DNA of 64,000 nt from Desulfosarcina alkanivorans (GTDB lineage: Bacteria; Desulfobacterota; Desulfobacteria; Desulfobacterales; Desulfosarcinaceae), in contig NZ_AP021874.1 of assembly GCF_009688945.1 (NCBI RefSeq), positions 4,402,001 to 4,466,000 of the forward strand, in the 5' to 3' direction. Below the pieces are notes generated by a model. That model ran no database searches, had not been told where the DNA came from, and saw nothing but the letters and a program-made list of their open reading frames with translations. The position numbers were made by a program, and so were the translations under genes. Below, piece after piece: positions 16,881 to 26,720 of the stretch. Every line of letters starts with the position of its first letter. The first letter of the stretch is position 1.

Positions 16881-18320
16881 TCAGGGTTGAGAAAACATGT
16901 CATTGACAAATGCGGTGAGCACCTTTTCGCGGACCGGGGCCGGCAGCGCATCCAGAACCCCGTTGATGTCGGCCATGCGGCCGGGCAGGGAGCCGTCCGC
17001 AACGCCGGCCGCCGCCATCATGTCCATGATCTGCGTATCGGAAATGGTGGACAGGTCCACCCCTTGCAGGCCACCCTTGATCAGAGCGGTCAACTCCCCC
17101 TCCGGCAGAGTTCGGGCGACCCGGACGCACTCGGCCAGGTTGTCCAGCAGGTCGTGTTCCCAGCCCACGTTGGAGGCACTGACCGACAGGTGGATGTGGG
17201 CCGGCGAATTGTCGAATGAGAGCGACGGCTGGATATACCATCCGCGGCGGTTCATCTCATCGATGATGTGAAAAACGTTGACCTCGTCGGACGTAAAGGA
17301 AATCAGGCACATGTCCGGGCGGGTGAGCAGCCGCAGGCCGTCGATCCGTTCAATGCCGTCGGCGATGGTTCTGACAGCCGCCAGCTTCTTGCGGGCCATC
17401 TCCAGGTAGCCGTCGTCACCCACATAGTTGAGCACCGCCCAGGCCGCCGCCATGGGGCCGCCGGACCGGCTGCTCTGCACGGCGTTGTTGACGATGGTAT
17501 ACCCGATCCAGCGGGAGCAGGCGTATATCTGATGCCGGCGATACGCTTTGTTGCGGTAGAGAACCAAGGACGCCCCCTTGGGGGTGTAGGCATATTTATG
17601 AAGATCGAGGCTGATGGAGGTCACACCGGGCACCGTGAAGTCGAAATCCGGCACCGGTTCTCCCAGGCGGCGGAAATAAGGCAGCAGAAAGCCGCCCATG
17701 CAGGCATCGGTATGCATCCACAGCTCATGTTCCTGCGCCAGTGCGGCCATTTCGGCAATCGGATCCACGACCCCGTGGGCATAGGACGGCGCCGAGCCCA
17801 CGATCATGATGGTATTGCCGGTAATGGCGGATCTCACCCGCTCCACGTCGGCGCGGAAGGTTTCCGGATCCACGGAGACCGTCACCGCTCTTACCCCCAG
17901 GTAATGGGCCGCTTTGTGAAAGGCCGCATGGGCCGTGGCCGGCAGGACCATTTCCGGCACCGTGATCTCCGGACGCCGCTCCCGGTAGCAGTCCCTTGCG
18001 GCCTTCACCGCCAGGAGGATGCTTTCGGTGCCGCCGGAGGTAAAGTTGCCCACCACCCGGCGGTCTCCCCGAAGATGGGTGGCCCCGAAGGCGGCCAGTT
18101 CCCGCTCCAGTCGCAGCAGGCTCTTGAATACGGTGAAATCCAGGCCGTTTTCCGACAAAAATGCGGTGTAGGCCGCTTTGCCTACCTCCAGGACCTCCTT
18201 TCCCGGGTCGAAAATATAGCCGTAGGTACGCCCCTCCTGCCACTTGATGTCATGGTTTCGAAATTCGGCCAATCGGTCGAAGATGGCTTCCCGGGTCATT
18301 CCCCGTCTGGCAATTTTCAT
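16881..18320 (-). CDS. PLP-dependent group II decarboxylase-like enzyme
   Basis: About 479 residues. The PLP lysine lies in SLDLHKYAYTPKG, the phosphate/cofactor loop in NFTSGGTESILLA, and the aspartate near HTDACMGG. Sequence style is closest to the sphingosine-1-phosphate lyase/tyrosine and glutamate decarboxylase group. It should decarboxylate an amino acid or cleave a phosphorylated amino alcohol; substrate unknown. ATG at 18320 is chosen because AGGAGCG lies just upstream; the 13 codons before it lack a site. Neighbouring GltS-like carrier and TauE-like exporter suggest uptake, decarboxylation and export as one pathway, which is inference. Confidence 0.85.
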   Translation of the reverse strand: MKIARRGMTREAIFDRLAEFRNHDIKWQEGRTYGYIFDPGKEVLEVGKAAYTAFLSENGLDFTVFKSLLRLERELAAFGATHLRGDRRVVGNFTSGGTESILLAVKAARDCYRERRPEITVPEMVLPATAHAAFHKAAHYLGVRAVTVSVDPETFRADVERVRSAITGNTIMIVGSAPSYAHGVVDPIAEMAALAQEHELWMHTDACMGGFLLPYFRRLGEPVPDFDFTVPGVTSISLDLHKYAYTPKGASLVLYRNKAYRRHQIYACSRWIGYTIVNNAVQSSRSGGPMAAAWAVLNYVGDDGYLEMARKKLAAVRTIADGIERIDGLRLLTRPDMCLISFTSDEVNVFHIIDEMNRRGWYIQPSLSFDNSPAHIHLSVSASNVGWEHDLLDNLAECVRVARTLPEGELTALIKGGLQGVDLSTISDTQIMDMMAAAGVADGSLPGRMADINGVLDALPAPVREKVLTAFVNDMFSQP

Positions 18321-18355
18321 TGGATCGCTCCTGTTTGGCATTGGGTGGTCAAGGG

Positions 18356-19105
18356 TCATGCCGCCACTTCATATACCGCCCGCACCAGCATCAGCCCGGA
18401 CAGCCACATCAGAAAAAGCAGGGCCCGTTTTCGAAACCTTGTCTCGGAGGTCCGCAAAAAGGACCGTTTGCCCAGAAACAGGCCCGCCGTCATGGGAAGG
18501 GCCAGGATCAGGGCCCGCCCGGCATGGCCGGGGGTCAGGAGGCCGGACGCGATACAGGCGCCGGCGGCCAGGATGTCCGTCACCATGAAAAAAAAGATCA
18601 ACGAGGCCCGGGACACCGCGGCCCCTGACGGCGTCGAGAAAAAAAAGAGAATCGCCGGCGGACCGCCGATGGCTGCCGCGCCGTTGAGCACACCGGCGGC
18701 CACCCCGGCGACGATCGTCTCCGGCCGGTTCAGTTGCCGGACCACCGCGAACCCCCGACGCAAGAGCAGCGCCAGCATGAAAATAATCGCGGCCACTGCC
18801 ATTTTCATGGCCGGCGGAGACATGCCGGCGAGCAGCCAGACCCCCAGGGGCGTTCCCAGGCAGACCCCGAGCAGCATCCATGAGAGAACCGGCCAGGCGA
18901 CCGACGGCCAGGCACCGGGCAGGAGGAACAGGCTGGCGGCCACCTCCAGCAGCAACACCACCGGCACCACCTGCGCCGGCGTGTAAAAAAAAGACAGGGC
19001 CGCCACCGTGATCATGGAAAATCCGAATCCGCCGTAGCCGCGCACGTATCCGGCCGCTGCCACCGTGGCCATTGAAAAAAGCAGAAACGCTGACGATTCG
19101 TTCAT
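18356..19105 (-). CDS. TauE/SafE family membrane exporter
   Basis: About 249 residues, eight or so helices, with the two related halves typical of TauE/SafE anion transporters; GYGGFGFSM in the first half and NGAAAIGGPPAILFF in the second are diagnostic loops. Relatives move sulfonates, sulfite or other organic anions. ATG at 19105 (MNESSAFLLF) follows AAGG by about six bases; the 13-codon longer form starts inside the intergenic operator region. It is divergent from a TetR regulator gene that probably controls it. Confidence 0.8.
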   Translation of the reverse strand: MNESSAFLLFSMATVAAAGYVRGYGGFGFSMITVAALSFFYTPAQVVPVVLLLEVAASLFLLPGAWPSVAWPVLSWMLLGVCLGTPLGVWLLAGMSPPAMKMAVAAIIFMLALLLRRGFAVVRQLNRPETIVAGVAAGVLNGAAAIGGPPAILFFFSTPSGAAVSRASLIFFFMVTDILAAGACIASGLLTPGHAGRALILALPMTAGLFLGKRSFLRTSETRFRKRALLFLMWLSGLMLVRAVYEVAA

Positions 19106-19157
19106 CTTGTGCCTTGACGGCAAACAGGAAAAATTGATATTCATTGGAATGTTTTTT

Positions 19158-19184
19158 TATTCACTATGGTGAAATAACATTCAC
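19158..19184. promoter_or_regulatory. candidate TetR operator between divergent genes
   Basis: Inverted repeat TTCAC (19160-19164) and GTGAA (19169-19173) around TATG, plus a third half-site ATTCAC at 19179-19184, spaced 20 bases from the first. It lies between the tauE-like and tetR starts, where an autoregulatory operator is expected. Confidence 0.45.
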
Positions 19185-19245
19185 CAGCCATCATTGTCAA
19201 ATCAAAAGTCCCCGCATCATGGGGCTTTCAGCCAAAGGAAATGGG

Positions 19246-19899
19246 ATGGTTTCCACCGACCGCAAGGCCTGGGAGCAGGAGCAGCGCAAACAACGACTCG
19301 TGGAAATCGCCGAAGCCGTCTTTTTCGAAAACGGTTTTGAGGGAACCACGCTGCCGGCCATCGCCGATGCCGCCGGCTACAATAAGCGTACCCTCTACCT
19401 TTACTTCAGGGACAAGCGGGATATTTTTCTGGCAGTGGTGCTGCGGGGGCTGGAAGGCCTGCGCGAGGCCTTAAAACGCGCCCTTGAGGCGGAAGTGCCG
19501 GCCGGCAGCGGTCTGCGTGAACTGGCGGCTGCCTTTTTCGACTTTTCCATCGACCATCCGGAATACCTGGACCTGATCATGATATACGAAAGCCGCTATT
19601 TTATTTACCATGACCGCGATGCGTCCACGGATCCGGACAGCCATTTAGAACGGTGCCAGCAGGTATCCGATGATATGGCCCGTCTGGTGACGGCCGCCAT
19701 TGAGACCGGGATGACCGCCGGCAGGCTGAAAAGCGATCTGACCCCGCGCCAGCTCATGCTGATTCTCTGGGGCCAGATTTTCGGGGTAATGAAAATTTTC
19801 AGAATGCGACGGCGGCATTTCGAGGCCGCCTTCGGCATCGGTCGCAGGGCCCTGTTCGAGCACTTCGTGGACATGGTTGAGCGTTCCCTGACCGCTTGA
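19246..19899 (+). CDS. TetR/AcrR family transcriptional regulator
   Basis: About 217 residues. The N-terminal helix-turn-helix reads AEAVFFENGFEGTTLPAIADAAG followed by YNKRTLYLYFRDKRDIF, classic for TetR (positions about 20-60), with a C-terminal ligand domain. ATG at 19246 is preferred because AAAGGA precedes it by 7 bases; the longer frame from 19144 covers the operator region. It is divergent from the TauE-like exporter gene and probably represses it and itself. Ligand unknown. Confidence 0.88.
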   Translation: MVSTDRKAWEQEQRKQRLVEIAEAVFFENGFEGTTLPAIADAAGYNKRTLYLYFRDKRDIFLAVVLRGLEGLREALKRALEAEVPAGSGLRELAAAFFDFSIDHPEYLDLIMIYESRYFIYHDRDASTDPDSHLERCQQVSDDMARLVTAAIETGMTAGRLKSDLTPRQLMLILWGQIFGVMKIFRMRRRHFEAAFGIGRRALFEHFVDMVERSLTA

Positions 19900-19993
19900 C
19901 CGGACGCTGCAAAACCGGTCATCGAAACCGGCACGGCCTTAGCGCTTGAAAAATGTCGCCGCATGGCCTTGCTCTCAGGGGCGCGGGTCCGGC

Positions 19994-22120
19994 TCAGGCG
20001 CTCGTGGACCGGAGCATGATCCGGCAGTCGGCCACCACGGCGCCCTTGCCCTCGGGATAGACGATCAGCGGGTTGATGTCCAGTTCGCTGATTTCCGGAT
20101 GGTTCGCCACCAGGGTCGACACCCGCAGGATGCAGTCCTTGATGGCCTCCAGATCCGACGGCGGGTTGCCGCGGATCCCCTGGAGCACGTTGAAGGTCTT
20201 GATGGAACGGATCATGTTCTCGGCACTGGCAATGCGCATGGGCGCCAGGCGAAAGGTCACGTCCTTGATGGCTTCCACCAGGGTGCCGCCGAGCCCGAAC
20301 ATGACGATGGGGCCGAATTTGGCGTCCCGGGCGCACCCGAGGATCACCTCCACCCCCTTGCCGGCCATCTCCTGCATGAGCACCCCGTCGATGCGGGCAT
20401 CCGGGTTGAACCGCCTCCCGTTCTCCACGATCTGTGCGAAGGCCTCCCTGGCCTGAACCGCGTCGGCGATGTTCAGCCGGACGCCCCCCGCGTCCACCTT
20501 GTGGACGATGTCCCGGGAAACGATCTTCATGGCCACGGGGAAGCGGATGCCTTCAGCGGCTGCGTCGATGGCGTCCGGTCCGGTCACCAGGCGGCTGGCC
20601 AGCAGCGGCAGGCCATAACTGTCCAGCAGGTCGGCGGCCTCCCTTTCCGGCAGGTAGCATTTCAGGTTGCCGTCGAGTTTGGCGCGAATCAGATCGTTGG
20701 CATGATCGCGGTTGCAGGTCAGTTCCGGCAGGACGCGGTTCCCGATCGCCAACCGTTCGCCAAAGCGGGCCATGGCCGCCATGGCCCGTGAGGCCGCCTC
20801 GGGAAACACATAATTGGGAATCCCGTTGCTTTCCAGGTGGGCGACCCCTTCGGAAACATCCACGATGCCCATGAACGAGCAGAGGATCGGTTTGTTCATA
20901 TCCTTTGCCACGCTGGGCACGATCCGGGCCGTTTCCAGGATGTCGGTCATGGCCTGGGGGGTCAGCAAAACGATGGCCCCGTCCACGTTGTCATCCTGCA
21001 AGGCGGTTTTCAGGGCGACCTCGTAGCGCTCATGGGTGGCGTCGCCGATCACGTCCACCGGGTTGCGGATGTTGGCCGTGGGCGGCAGGGACTCCTTGAG
21101 CCGGGCTTCGGTCTCCGGGGAGAACGTGGCCAGCTGCAGACCGTGGCGCACCGCCGCGTCCGTGGCCATGATGCCCGGCCCTCCCGCGTTGGTCACGATG
21201 GCGATGCGTCGTCCCCTGGGCAGGAGCTGGCGGGAAAAGGCCATGGCATAGTGGAACAGCTCGTTGACCCCCTCTACCCGCTGGATACCGCTTTGCAGAA
21301 AAATTGCATCGTAGGCCGAATCCGTTCCCACCAGGGATCCGGTATGGGACGCCGCCGCCCGGGCACCTTCCGAAGAGGTGCCCGATTTGACCGCCAGGAT
21401 CGGCTTGCCCTTGTTCCACGAGATGTCACTGGCCACCCGGATAAACTCCTGACCGGCGGACAGATCTTCCAGGTACATGCAGATCACCTTGGTGGCCGGA
21501 TCCTCTCCCAGGTAGCGCAACAGGTCGATTTCGTTGACATCCGCCTTGTTGCCGAAGCTGATGAACTTGGAAAACCCGATCTTGCGCCCCTCGGCGTAAT
21601 CCAGAACCGACGTGCACAGGGCCCCCGACTGGGAAATGAAGGCGATGTTGCCCGGCCGGGGCATTTTGCGGGCAAAACTGGCATTCATGCGCACTTCGGC
21701 GGCCGTGTTGATCACCCCCAGACAGTTGGGGCCCACCAGGCGGATGCGGTGGTGGCCGGCCAGTTCCTGGATCTTTTTTTCCAGAATGGCCCCTTTTCCG
21801 CCGACTTCCTTGAAACCGGCCGTGATCACCACGGCGCTGGAAATCCCCTTCTGGGCGGCATCCCTTAACACCGCGGGCACCATCTCCGGTTTGATGATGA
21901 TGACCACCAGATCGACCGGATCGGGTATGTCGCCAAGGCGTTTGTAAGCCTTGATGCCGAAAACGGATTTGAGGGTCGGGTGCACCGGGTAGAGCACCCC
22001 CTGGAATTCCCCCTGAATGAGGTTGCGGACCACCGCCTGGCCCACGCTTTGCGGCCGGTTGGTGGCACCCACGATGGCGATGGATGTCGGGTTGAAAATG
22101 GTGTCGATTTGACTGCTCAT
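19994..22120 (-). CDS. acetate-CoA ligase (ADP-forming)-like, fused alpha-beta chain
   Basis: 708 residues: CoA-binding domain with IAIVGATNRPQSVGQAV at the N-terminus, succinyl-CoA ligase-like domains, the conserved SHTGSLVGTDSAYDA (near residue 255, holding the phosphorylatable His), and a C-terminal ATP-grasp domain from about residue 490. It interconverts acyl-CoA and acid with ADP to ATP coupling, or activates an acid. It is the last gene of the long hydrogenase operon, 33 bases after hydF1, which would join H2 turnover to substrate-level phosphorylation. Which acid it uses is unknown. Confidence 0.9.
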   Translation of the reverse strand: MSSQIDTIFNPTSIAIVGATNRPQSVGQAVVRNLIQGEFQGVLYPVHPTLKSVFGIKAYKRLGDIPDPVDLVVIIIKPEMVPAVLRDAAQKGISSAVVITAGFKEVGGKGAILEKKIQELAGHHRIRLVGPNCLGVINTAAEVRMNASFARKMPRPGNIAFISQSGALCTSVLDYAEGRKIGFSKFISFGNKADVNEIDLLRYLGEDPATKVICMYLEDLSAGQEFIRVASDISWNKGKPILAVKSGTSSEGARAAASHTGSLVGTDSAYDAIFLQSGIQRVEGVNELFHYAMAFSRQLLPRGRRIAIVTNAGGPGIMATDAAVRHGLQLATFSPETEARLKESLPPTANIRNPVDVIGDATHERYEVALKTALQDDNVDGAIVLLTPQAMTDILETARIVPSVAKDMNKPILCSFMGIVDVSEGVAHLESNGIPNYVFPEAASRAMAAMARFGERLAIGNRVLPELTCNRDHANDLIRAKLDGNLKCYLPEREAADLLDSYGLPLLASRLVTGPDAIDAAAEGIRFPVAMKIVSRDIVHKVDAGGVRLNIADAVQAREAFAQIVENGRRFNPDARIDGVLMQEMAGKGVEVILGCARDAKFGPIVMFGLGGTLVEAIKDVTFRLAPMRIASAENMIRSIKTFNVLQGIRGNPPSDLEAIKDCILRVSTLVANHPEISELDINPLIVYPEGKGAVVADCRIMLRSTSA

Positions 22121-22152
22121 GAGAAATGCTCCTCTCTGAAAAAATGGTTGTC

Positions 22153-23370
22153 CTATAGATATGTTTCCGCTGCTGCCTCCCGCTTCACAAAGGGTGCAAC
22201 GGCCCTGTTGTATACGCCTTGCACGTAGGCAATGGCCATGCCGTAGTTGGTAACCGGAATGCCTGCTTCATGCGCCGGCCGAAGGCGGTTGATCAGCTGT
22301 CGGCGGGTAACCATACAGCCGCCGCATTGAATGACCAGGGCATAATCGGTGATCTTGCCCGGGATGTCATCCAGTCCGGCGACCACTTCGAAATGGAGAT
22401 GCCTGCCCGTAAATTGAGAAATCCAGCGGGGTATTTTCACCCTGCCGATATCGTCGCAGGACGTGTGGTGAGAACAGGACTCAAGGAGAAGAATCCTGTC
22501 GCCGTCTTTGAGGTCCGATATCTTGGGCGTGCCTTCCAGATACGCGTCAAAATCCCCTTTAAATCGAGCCAGCATCACACTGAAGCCCGTTAGCGGAACA
22601 TCTTTGGGAATCATGGCATCGGCTTTCAGAAAAATGCTGCTGTCCGTGATGACCAGATGCGGCCGGAGACCGGTCCTTTTCAGGAAAACGTCGGCTTCCC
22701 GTTCCTTCAGGACAATAGCGACGGCATCGTTGTCGAGGATATCGCGAATGGCCTGCACCTGTGGCAGAATCAATCTTCCTTCCGGGGCTTCAAGGTCAAT
22801 GGGAACGATCATCATCACCATATCGCCGTAGGAAAGCAGGTCGCCGACAAGCGACTGCCGTCGAAACGCCGAATCGGGAATGATACCTTTCAGCGCCGTC
22901 AGGACCGGCCAGGGGTCTTGATCGGATACGCTCGAAAAATCCAATACCGGTGCCTTGTCGGGAATCGGGGCCGCGTTGTTGTGCCATGACGCCAGATCAC
23001 TTTTGTTGTGGATGAGCAGAAAGGGGATCGCTTCCGATTGAAAGGCCGCCATCAACGCTTGGTCCGTTTCAGATATGGCGTTTTCCGAGATGAGTAAAAT
23101 GGCCGCATCGATGGTTGGCAGCACGCGTCTGGTGCTGTTGACGCGAAGGGCACCGAGCGCCGATGTATCGTCAAGACCGGCCGTGTCCACCAGAACAACT
23201 GGACCGATGCCGGTTAATTCAATGCTTTTTTTCACAGGGTCGGTGGTGGTCCCCGCCAGATCGCTGACAATCGAAATATCCTGTCCGGTGATGGCATTGA
23301 TAAACGAACTCTTGCCGACATTGGTGCGGCCGAAAATGCCGATATGCGGTCTGCTTTCTCTGCCTCCCAT
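22153..23370 (-). CDS. hydF: [FeFe] hydrogenase maturation GTPase HydF (first copy, full G domain)
   Basis: 405 residues. HydF is the scaffold on which the 2Fe subcluster is built before transfer to HydA. The G domain has G1 GRTNVGKSS, G3 DTAGLDD and G4 NKSD near residue 145. The cluster region follows: CSHH...CDDIGRVKIPRW, then QCGGC. The family pattern is C-x-H, 46-53 residues, then HCxxC; here the spacing is right but the second His is Gln. It starts 4 bases after aspA. A second hydF copy at 31570-32649 has the opposite set of changes. Confidence 0.93.
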   Translation of the reverse strand: MGGRESRPHIGIFGRTNVGKSSFINAITGQDISIVSDLAGTTTDPVKKSIELTGIGPVVLVDTAGLDDTSALGALRVNSTRRVLPTIDAAILLISENAISETDQALMAAFQSEAIPFLLIHNKSDLASWHNNAAPIPDKAPVLDFSSVSDQDPWPVLTALKGIIPDSAFRRQSLVGDLLSYGDMVMMIVPIDLEAPEGRLILPQVQAIRDILDNDAVAIVLKEREADVFLKRTGLRPHLVITDSSIFLKADAMIPKDVPLTGFSVMLARFKGDFDAYLEGTPKISDLKDGDRILLLESCSHHTSCDDIGRVKIPRWISQFTGRHLHFEVVAGLDDIPGKITDYALVIQCGGCMVTRRQLINRLRPAHEAGIPVTNYGMAIAYVQGVYNRAVAPFVKREAAAETYL

Positions 23371-23374
23371 CGGC

Positions 23375-24844
23375 TTACCTGTTCCCGTCCATCAGGTCGT
23401 GCAGGGAAAACCCTTCTTTTAGAAGATTGCCGGGTGACAGCAGGGTTTCCAGCGTTTCTTTCTCAATCAACGACAAGGCGTCGTTCGCCGCATAGACCGA
23501 GCAGGCCGATTCCTTCATTTCTGCGGCCAGCAGCGCTGCCTGATGATACCCGGTAAAAGGAAGCAGCGCCGTGACGATGGAAGGACTGTGGAAGAGTTTT
23601 TCCTCGGCGGCGTTCACATTCACCTTCAACCCGGCAAACAGGTTTGCCGTCAGGGTCTGGTTGGCCGCGATCAGCAATTCGATACTGTTTAAAAATGCAT
23701 GCCCGATAATCGGCAGATACGCGTTCAGATCCAAAACGCCTTGTGCCGACAAGCTGTCGATGATCAGCCCGTTGGCATATACCTTATGGGCCGAACTGAT
23801 TACGAACTCGGGAATGACAGGATTGACCTTGCCCGGCATAATGCTGCTTCCCACCTGTTTCCGGGGAAGATGGATGTCGTTTTTACCCACCAAATCGGAA
23901 TCCAGCAACCGCAGGTCATTCACCATTTTTTCAAGCGAGACGGCATGGGCTTTCAAAAAACCGTGCACTTCCACAAACGGGTCGAGGTTGCAGGTGGCAT
24001 CGTGCATGTTTTCGCTTCGGGTGATGGGCAGCCGCGTTAACTTCCGCAATTCCTGAACCGCTTCCATGACAAAAAATCGCGGCGACGCAAGTCCGCTGCC
24101 AATGGCGCTGCCGCCCAGATTCACGACCTTCAGGCGTTCCTGACCCCGAGACATACGCCACCAGTCACGCGACAAGGCCTCGTTGTAAGTGCTGAACAAA
24201 CGTCCCAGTGATGACGGTACCGCCTGTTGCATCTGGGTATAGGCAATTCGCAGGCTGTTACGGTGGGCCGCTTCAACTTTTTCGATCTCGTGCCGCAACC
24301 GATTGATTTGCCCCTCTAATACCAGCAGCCGCTGCAGACAAGCCACATGCAGTGCCGTAGGGATGACATCGTTGGTGCTTTGGTATCGGTTGGCATCTTC
24401 TAGGGGGTCGATGTCGGCGTAGGCGCCTGGCGCCTTTCCCAGCTTTTGCAACGCCAGGTTGGCGATGATTTCATTCACATTCATATTGATGCTGGTTCCT
24501 GCGCCACCTTGTACCGCAGGAACGATAAAGGATTCAAAATGCTTTCCGGCCATCACCTCCCTGGCGGCTTTTTGAAGGGCTGTGACTTTCTCCGGCCCCA
24601 TCATTTGGATAGGGAGCGTTTTCCCGAACGTTTTTTCGGAAGACCGCCTGAATTTTTCAATCGTATTGAAACAGGCCAGCTTGACCATTCCAACCGCTTT
24701 ATACCAGGCATGGGAGAAGCGTTCGGAATCGGGAAAATTCTCCCTGGCCCGCCATGCATGGATGCCGTATAGGGCATCGGCAGGAATGGGCAGGGTCCCG
24801 AGAGGGTCGGTTTCTGTGCGAAAATGGGGGTCGTTCATCGTCAT
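23375..24844 (-). CDS. aspA: aspartate ammonia-lyase
   Basis: 489 residues, normal length for the aspartase/fumarase superfamily. The signature SSIMPGKVNP (near residue 325) covers the mobile catalytic loop; TSTNMN-like GTSINMNVNE and YQSTNDVIPTA are also clear. It releases ammonia from aspartate to give fumarate. It lies between hydA and hydF1, a position in which aspA also occurs in other hydrogenase-maturation clusters. A role in supplying nitrogen or fumarate to this locus is inference. Confidence 0.92.
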   Translation of the reverse strand: MTMNDPHFRTETDPLGTLPIPADALYGIHAWRARENFPDSERFSHAWYKAVGMVKLACFNTIEKFRRSSEKTFGKTLPIQMMGPEKVTALQKAAREVMAGKHFESFIVPAVQGGAGTSINMNVNEIIANLALQKLGKAPGAYADIDPLEDANRYQSTNDVIPTALHVACLQRLLVLEGQINRLRHEIEKVEAAHRNSLRIAYTQMQQAVPSSLGRLFSTYNEALSRDWWRMSRGQERLKVVNLGGSAIGSGLASPRFFVMEAVQELRKLTRLPITRSENMHDATCNLDPFVEVHGFLKAHAVSLEKMVNDLRLLDSDLVGKNDIHLPRKQVGSSIMPGKVNPVIPEFVISSAHKVYANGLIIDSLSAQGVLDLNAYLPIIGHAFLNSIELLIAANQTLTANLFAGLKVNVNAAEEKLFHSPSIVTALLPFTGYHQAALLAAEMKESACSVYAANDALSLIEKETLETLLSPGNLLKEGFSLHDLMDGNR

Positions 24845-24905
24845 GCACTCGTGCGAGAAAACAGGTTCAGACGATGGCGTTGCGGTTTGCGGCCTGCAAA
24901 CGCCA

Positions 24906-26720
24906 TCAGCGTGCTTCGATCTCCTGCCAGATCTCCTTCATGGTATGTTTGATGGTTCGTTTGCGCTCCCGATAGGTGGTATGCAGCAGGTCATGGGCCT
25001 TATGCGAATTGGGCTGGCCTAAAAAATCATCGTAGATCTTTTCGATGAGCGGGTTGTTGTGGGACTGGCGCACCGGCCGCTGGCGGTCGATGGCATACAG
25101 GGCGTTTTGCCGCTCCCGCCAGCTGGCCTGGTAGGCTTTCTTGCTGCGCGGCTGCCCCCCGCCGCCCATGCACCCGCCGGGGCAGGCCATGACTTCGATA
25201 AACTGGTAGGCCGATTCTCCCCGGCGAGCCGTTTCCGCCATCTGCCGGGCCGCCTTGAGGCTGTGGGCCACGGCCACTTTCACCACTGGCAATCCGTTTT
25301 TCAGATCCACCTCGGCTTCACGGATCTCTTCCCGGCCGCGCAACGGCTGGAATTCAACCGTTTCAAGCTCCCGGCCGGTGAGCACCTTGCAGACCGTTCG
25401 CAGGGCCGCCTCCATGACACCGCCCGTAGTGCCGAAAATGGCGGCGGCACCGGAGTAGTCCCCCATCCACGGGTTGTCGTATGCCGACGGCGCCAGGCCG
25501 GCGAGGTCAATGCCCTCCCGCTCCAGCAGGCGGGCGAACTCCCGGGTCGTCAGGACCACATCCACGTCAGGGATGCCGTCGCGAACGAACTCCGGCCGTC
25601 TGGCCTCCTCCTTTTTGGCCGTACAGGGCATGATCGACACCACCCGCATCTTTTTGCAGTCGAGCCCCATCCCCTCGGCCAGGTAGGTTTTGGCCATGGC
25701 GCCGAAGCATTGCTGGGGCGAACGGGTGGTGGAAATATGGGGCAGAATTTCCGGGTAGTTTTTTTCCGCAAAGGAGACCCAGCCGGGACAGCAGGAGGTG
25801 AACATGGGCAGCCGTCCCCCCGTTTCGATGCGCCGCAGCAGTTCGGTGCCCTCTTCCATGATCACCAGGTCGGCCGTAAAATTGGTGTCCAGGACCACAT
25901 CGGCCCCCAGCTGTTTCAGGGCCGTGACGATCTGGCCCTCGACGTTGGCCCCGGCGGGCATGCGAAAGGCCTCTCCCAGGGCCACCCGGACGGCCGGTGC
26001 AAACTGGAACACCGTGATGATATGCGGATCGTAAAGATAGTCGATCACCGTTTCGGTGTCATCCCGTTCAGCCAGCGCCCCCACCGGACAGACCAGGATG
26101 CACTGGCCGCAGGCCACGCAGTCCGAACTGCCCAGGGGCAGGCCGTCGCGAACACTGATTTCGGTGGCCAGGCCCTTTTGGGTGATCACCAGTGCGTCGG
26201 TGCCCTGAATCTCCCGGCAGACCTTGACGCAGCGAAGGCAGCGGATGCACTTGCTCATATCCCGCACGATGGCCGCCGAGGAGTCGTCGCGGGTGCGCTT
26301 TTCGTAAAAATGGGGATAGTGGTAGCGCGACTGCTGCAGGCCCACGAACTGGGCCACATCCTGAAGCTCGCAGTTGCCGTGGCGGATACACACGGCGCAG
26401 TCCTGGTTGTGGTCGGCCAGCAGCAGCTCCACCTGGAGTCGCTGCTGCTCACGCAGGGCCGGCGTGCGGGTCAGCACGGCCATGCCGTCTTCCATGGGCG
26501 TGTTGCATGAGGTCACCACCTGCCGGCCGCGGCCGTTCTGTCGCTGGATCTCCACCAGGCAGACCCGGCAGGTGCCCGGCGCATGGTCCAGATCCGCCAT
26601 CTCACAGAGGGTCGGAATAAAATGGCCGTTTCGCTTGGCCACCTGAAGGATGGTCTCATTCTCGCTGAATTCCACCGGTTTGCCGTTTATGGTACCATTC
26701 ATCATCATTCTCCTCATCAT
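24906..26720 (-). CDS. hydA: [FeFe] hydrogenase catalytic subunit HydA (group A, multi-cluster)
   Basis: About 604 residues. Modules in order: N-terminal [2Fe-2S] domain (Cys in TLCEMA, GTCRVC, VTSC), a His-ligated [4Fe-4S] site (DHNQDCAVCIRHGNC), two [4Fe-4S] ferredoxin motifs (CIRCLRCVKVC and CVACGQCILVC), the H-cluster domain with L1 TSCCPGW, L2 MPCTAKK and L3 ACPGGCMGGGG, and a C-terminal small-subunit-like tail. All H-cluster cysteines and the proton-relay cysteine are present. It overlaps the diaphorase-like gene by 4 bases, so the two proteins probably form one complex. The exact start among several Met codons is open. Confidence 0.96.
   Translation of the reverse strand: MMRRMMMNGTINGKPVEFSENETILQVAKRNGHFIPTLCEMADLDHAPGTCRVCLVEIQRQNGRGRQVVTSCNTPMEDGMAVLTRTPALREQQRLQVELLLADHNQDCAVCIRHGNCELQDVAQFVGLQQSRYHYPHFYEKRTRDDSSAAIVRDMSKCIRCLRCVKVCREIQGTDALVITQKGLATEISVRDGLPLGSSDCVACGQCILVCPVGALAERDDTETVIDYLYDPHIITVFQFAPAVRVALGEAFRMPAGANVEGQIVTALKQLGADVVLDTNFTADLVIMEEGTELLRRIETGGRLPMFTSCCPGWVSFAEKNYPEILPHISTTRSPQQCFGAMAKTYLAEGMGLDCKKMRVVSIMPCTAKKEEARRPEFVRDGIPDVDVVLTTREFARLLEREGIDLAGLAPSAYDNPWMGDYSGAAAIFGTTGGVMEAALRTVCKVLTGRELETVEFQPLRGREEIREAEVDLKNGLPVVKVAVAHSLKAARQMAETARRGESAYQFIEVMACPGGCMGGGGQPRSKKAYQASWRERQNALYAIDRQRPVRQSHNNPLIEKIYDDFLGQPNSHKAHDLLHTTYRERKRTIKHTMKEIWQEIEAR

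Noticed and set aside
25059..26510. 483-residue plus-strand ORF opposite hydA
   Set aside because: It is the antisense of a gene with all hydrogenase motifs; long open shadows are usual in GC-rich DNA.
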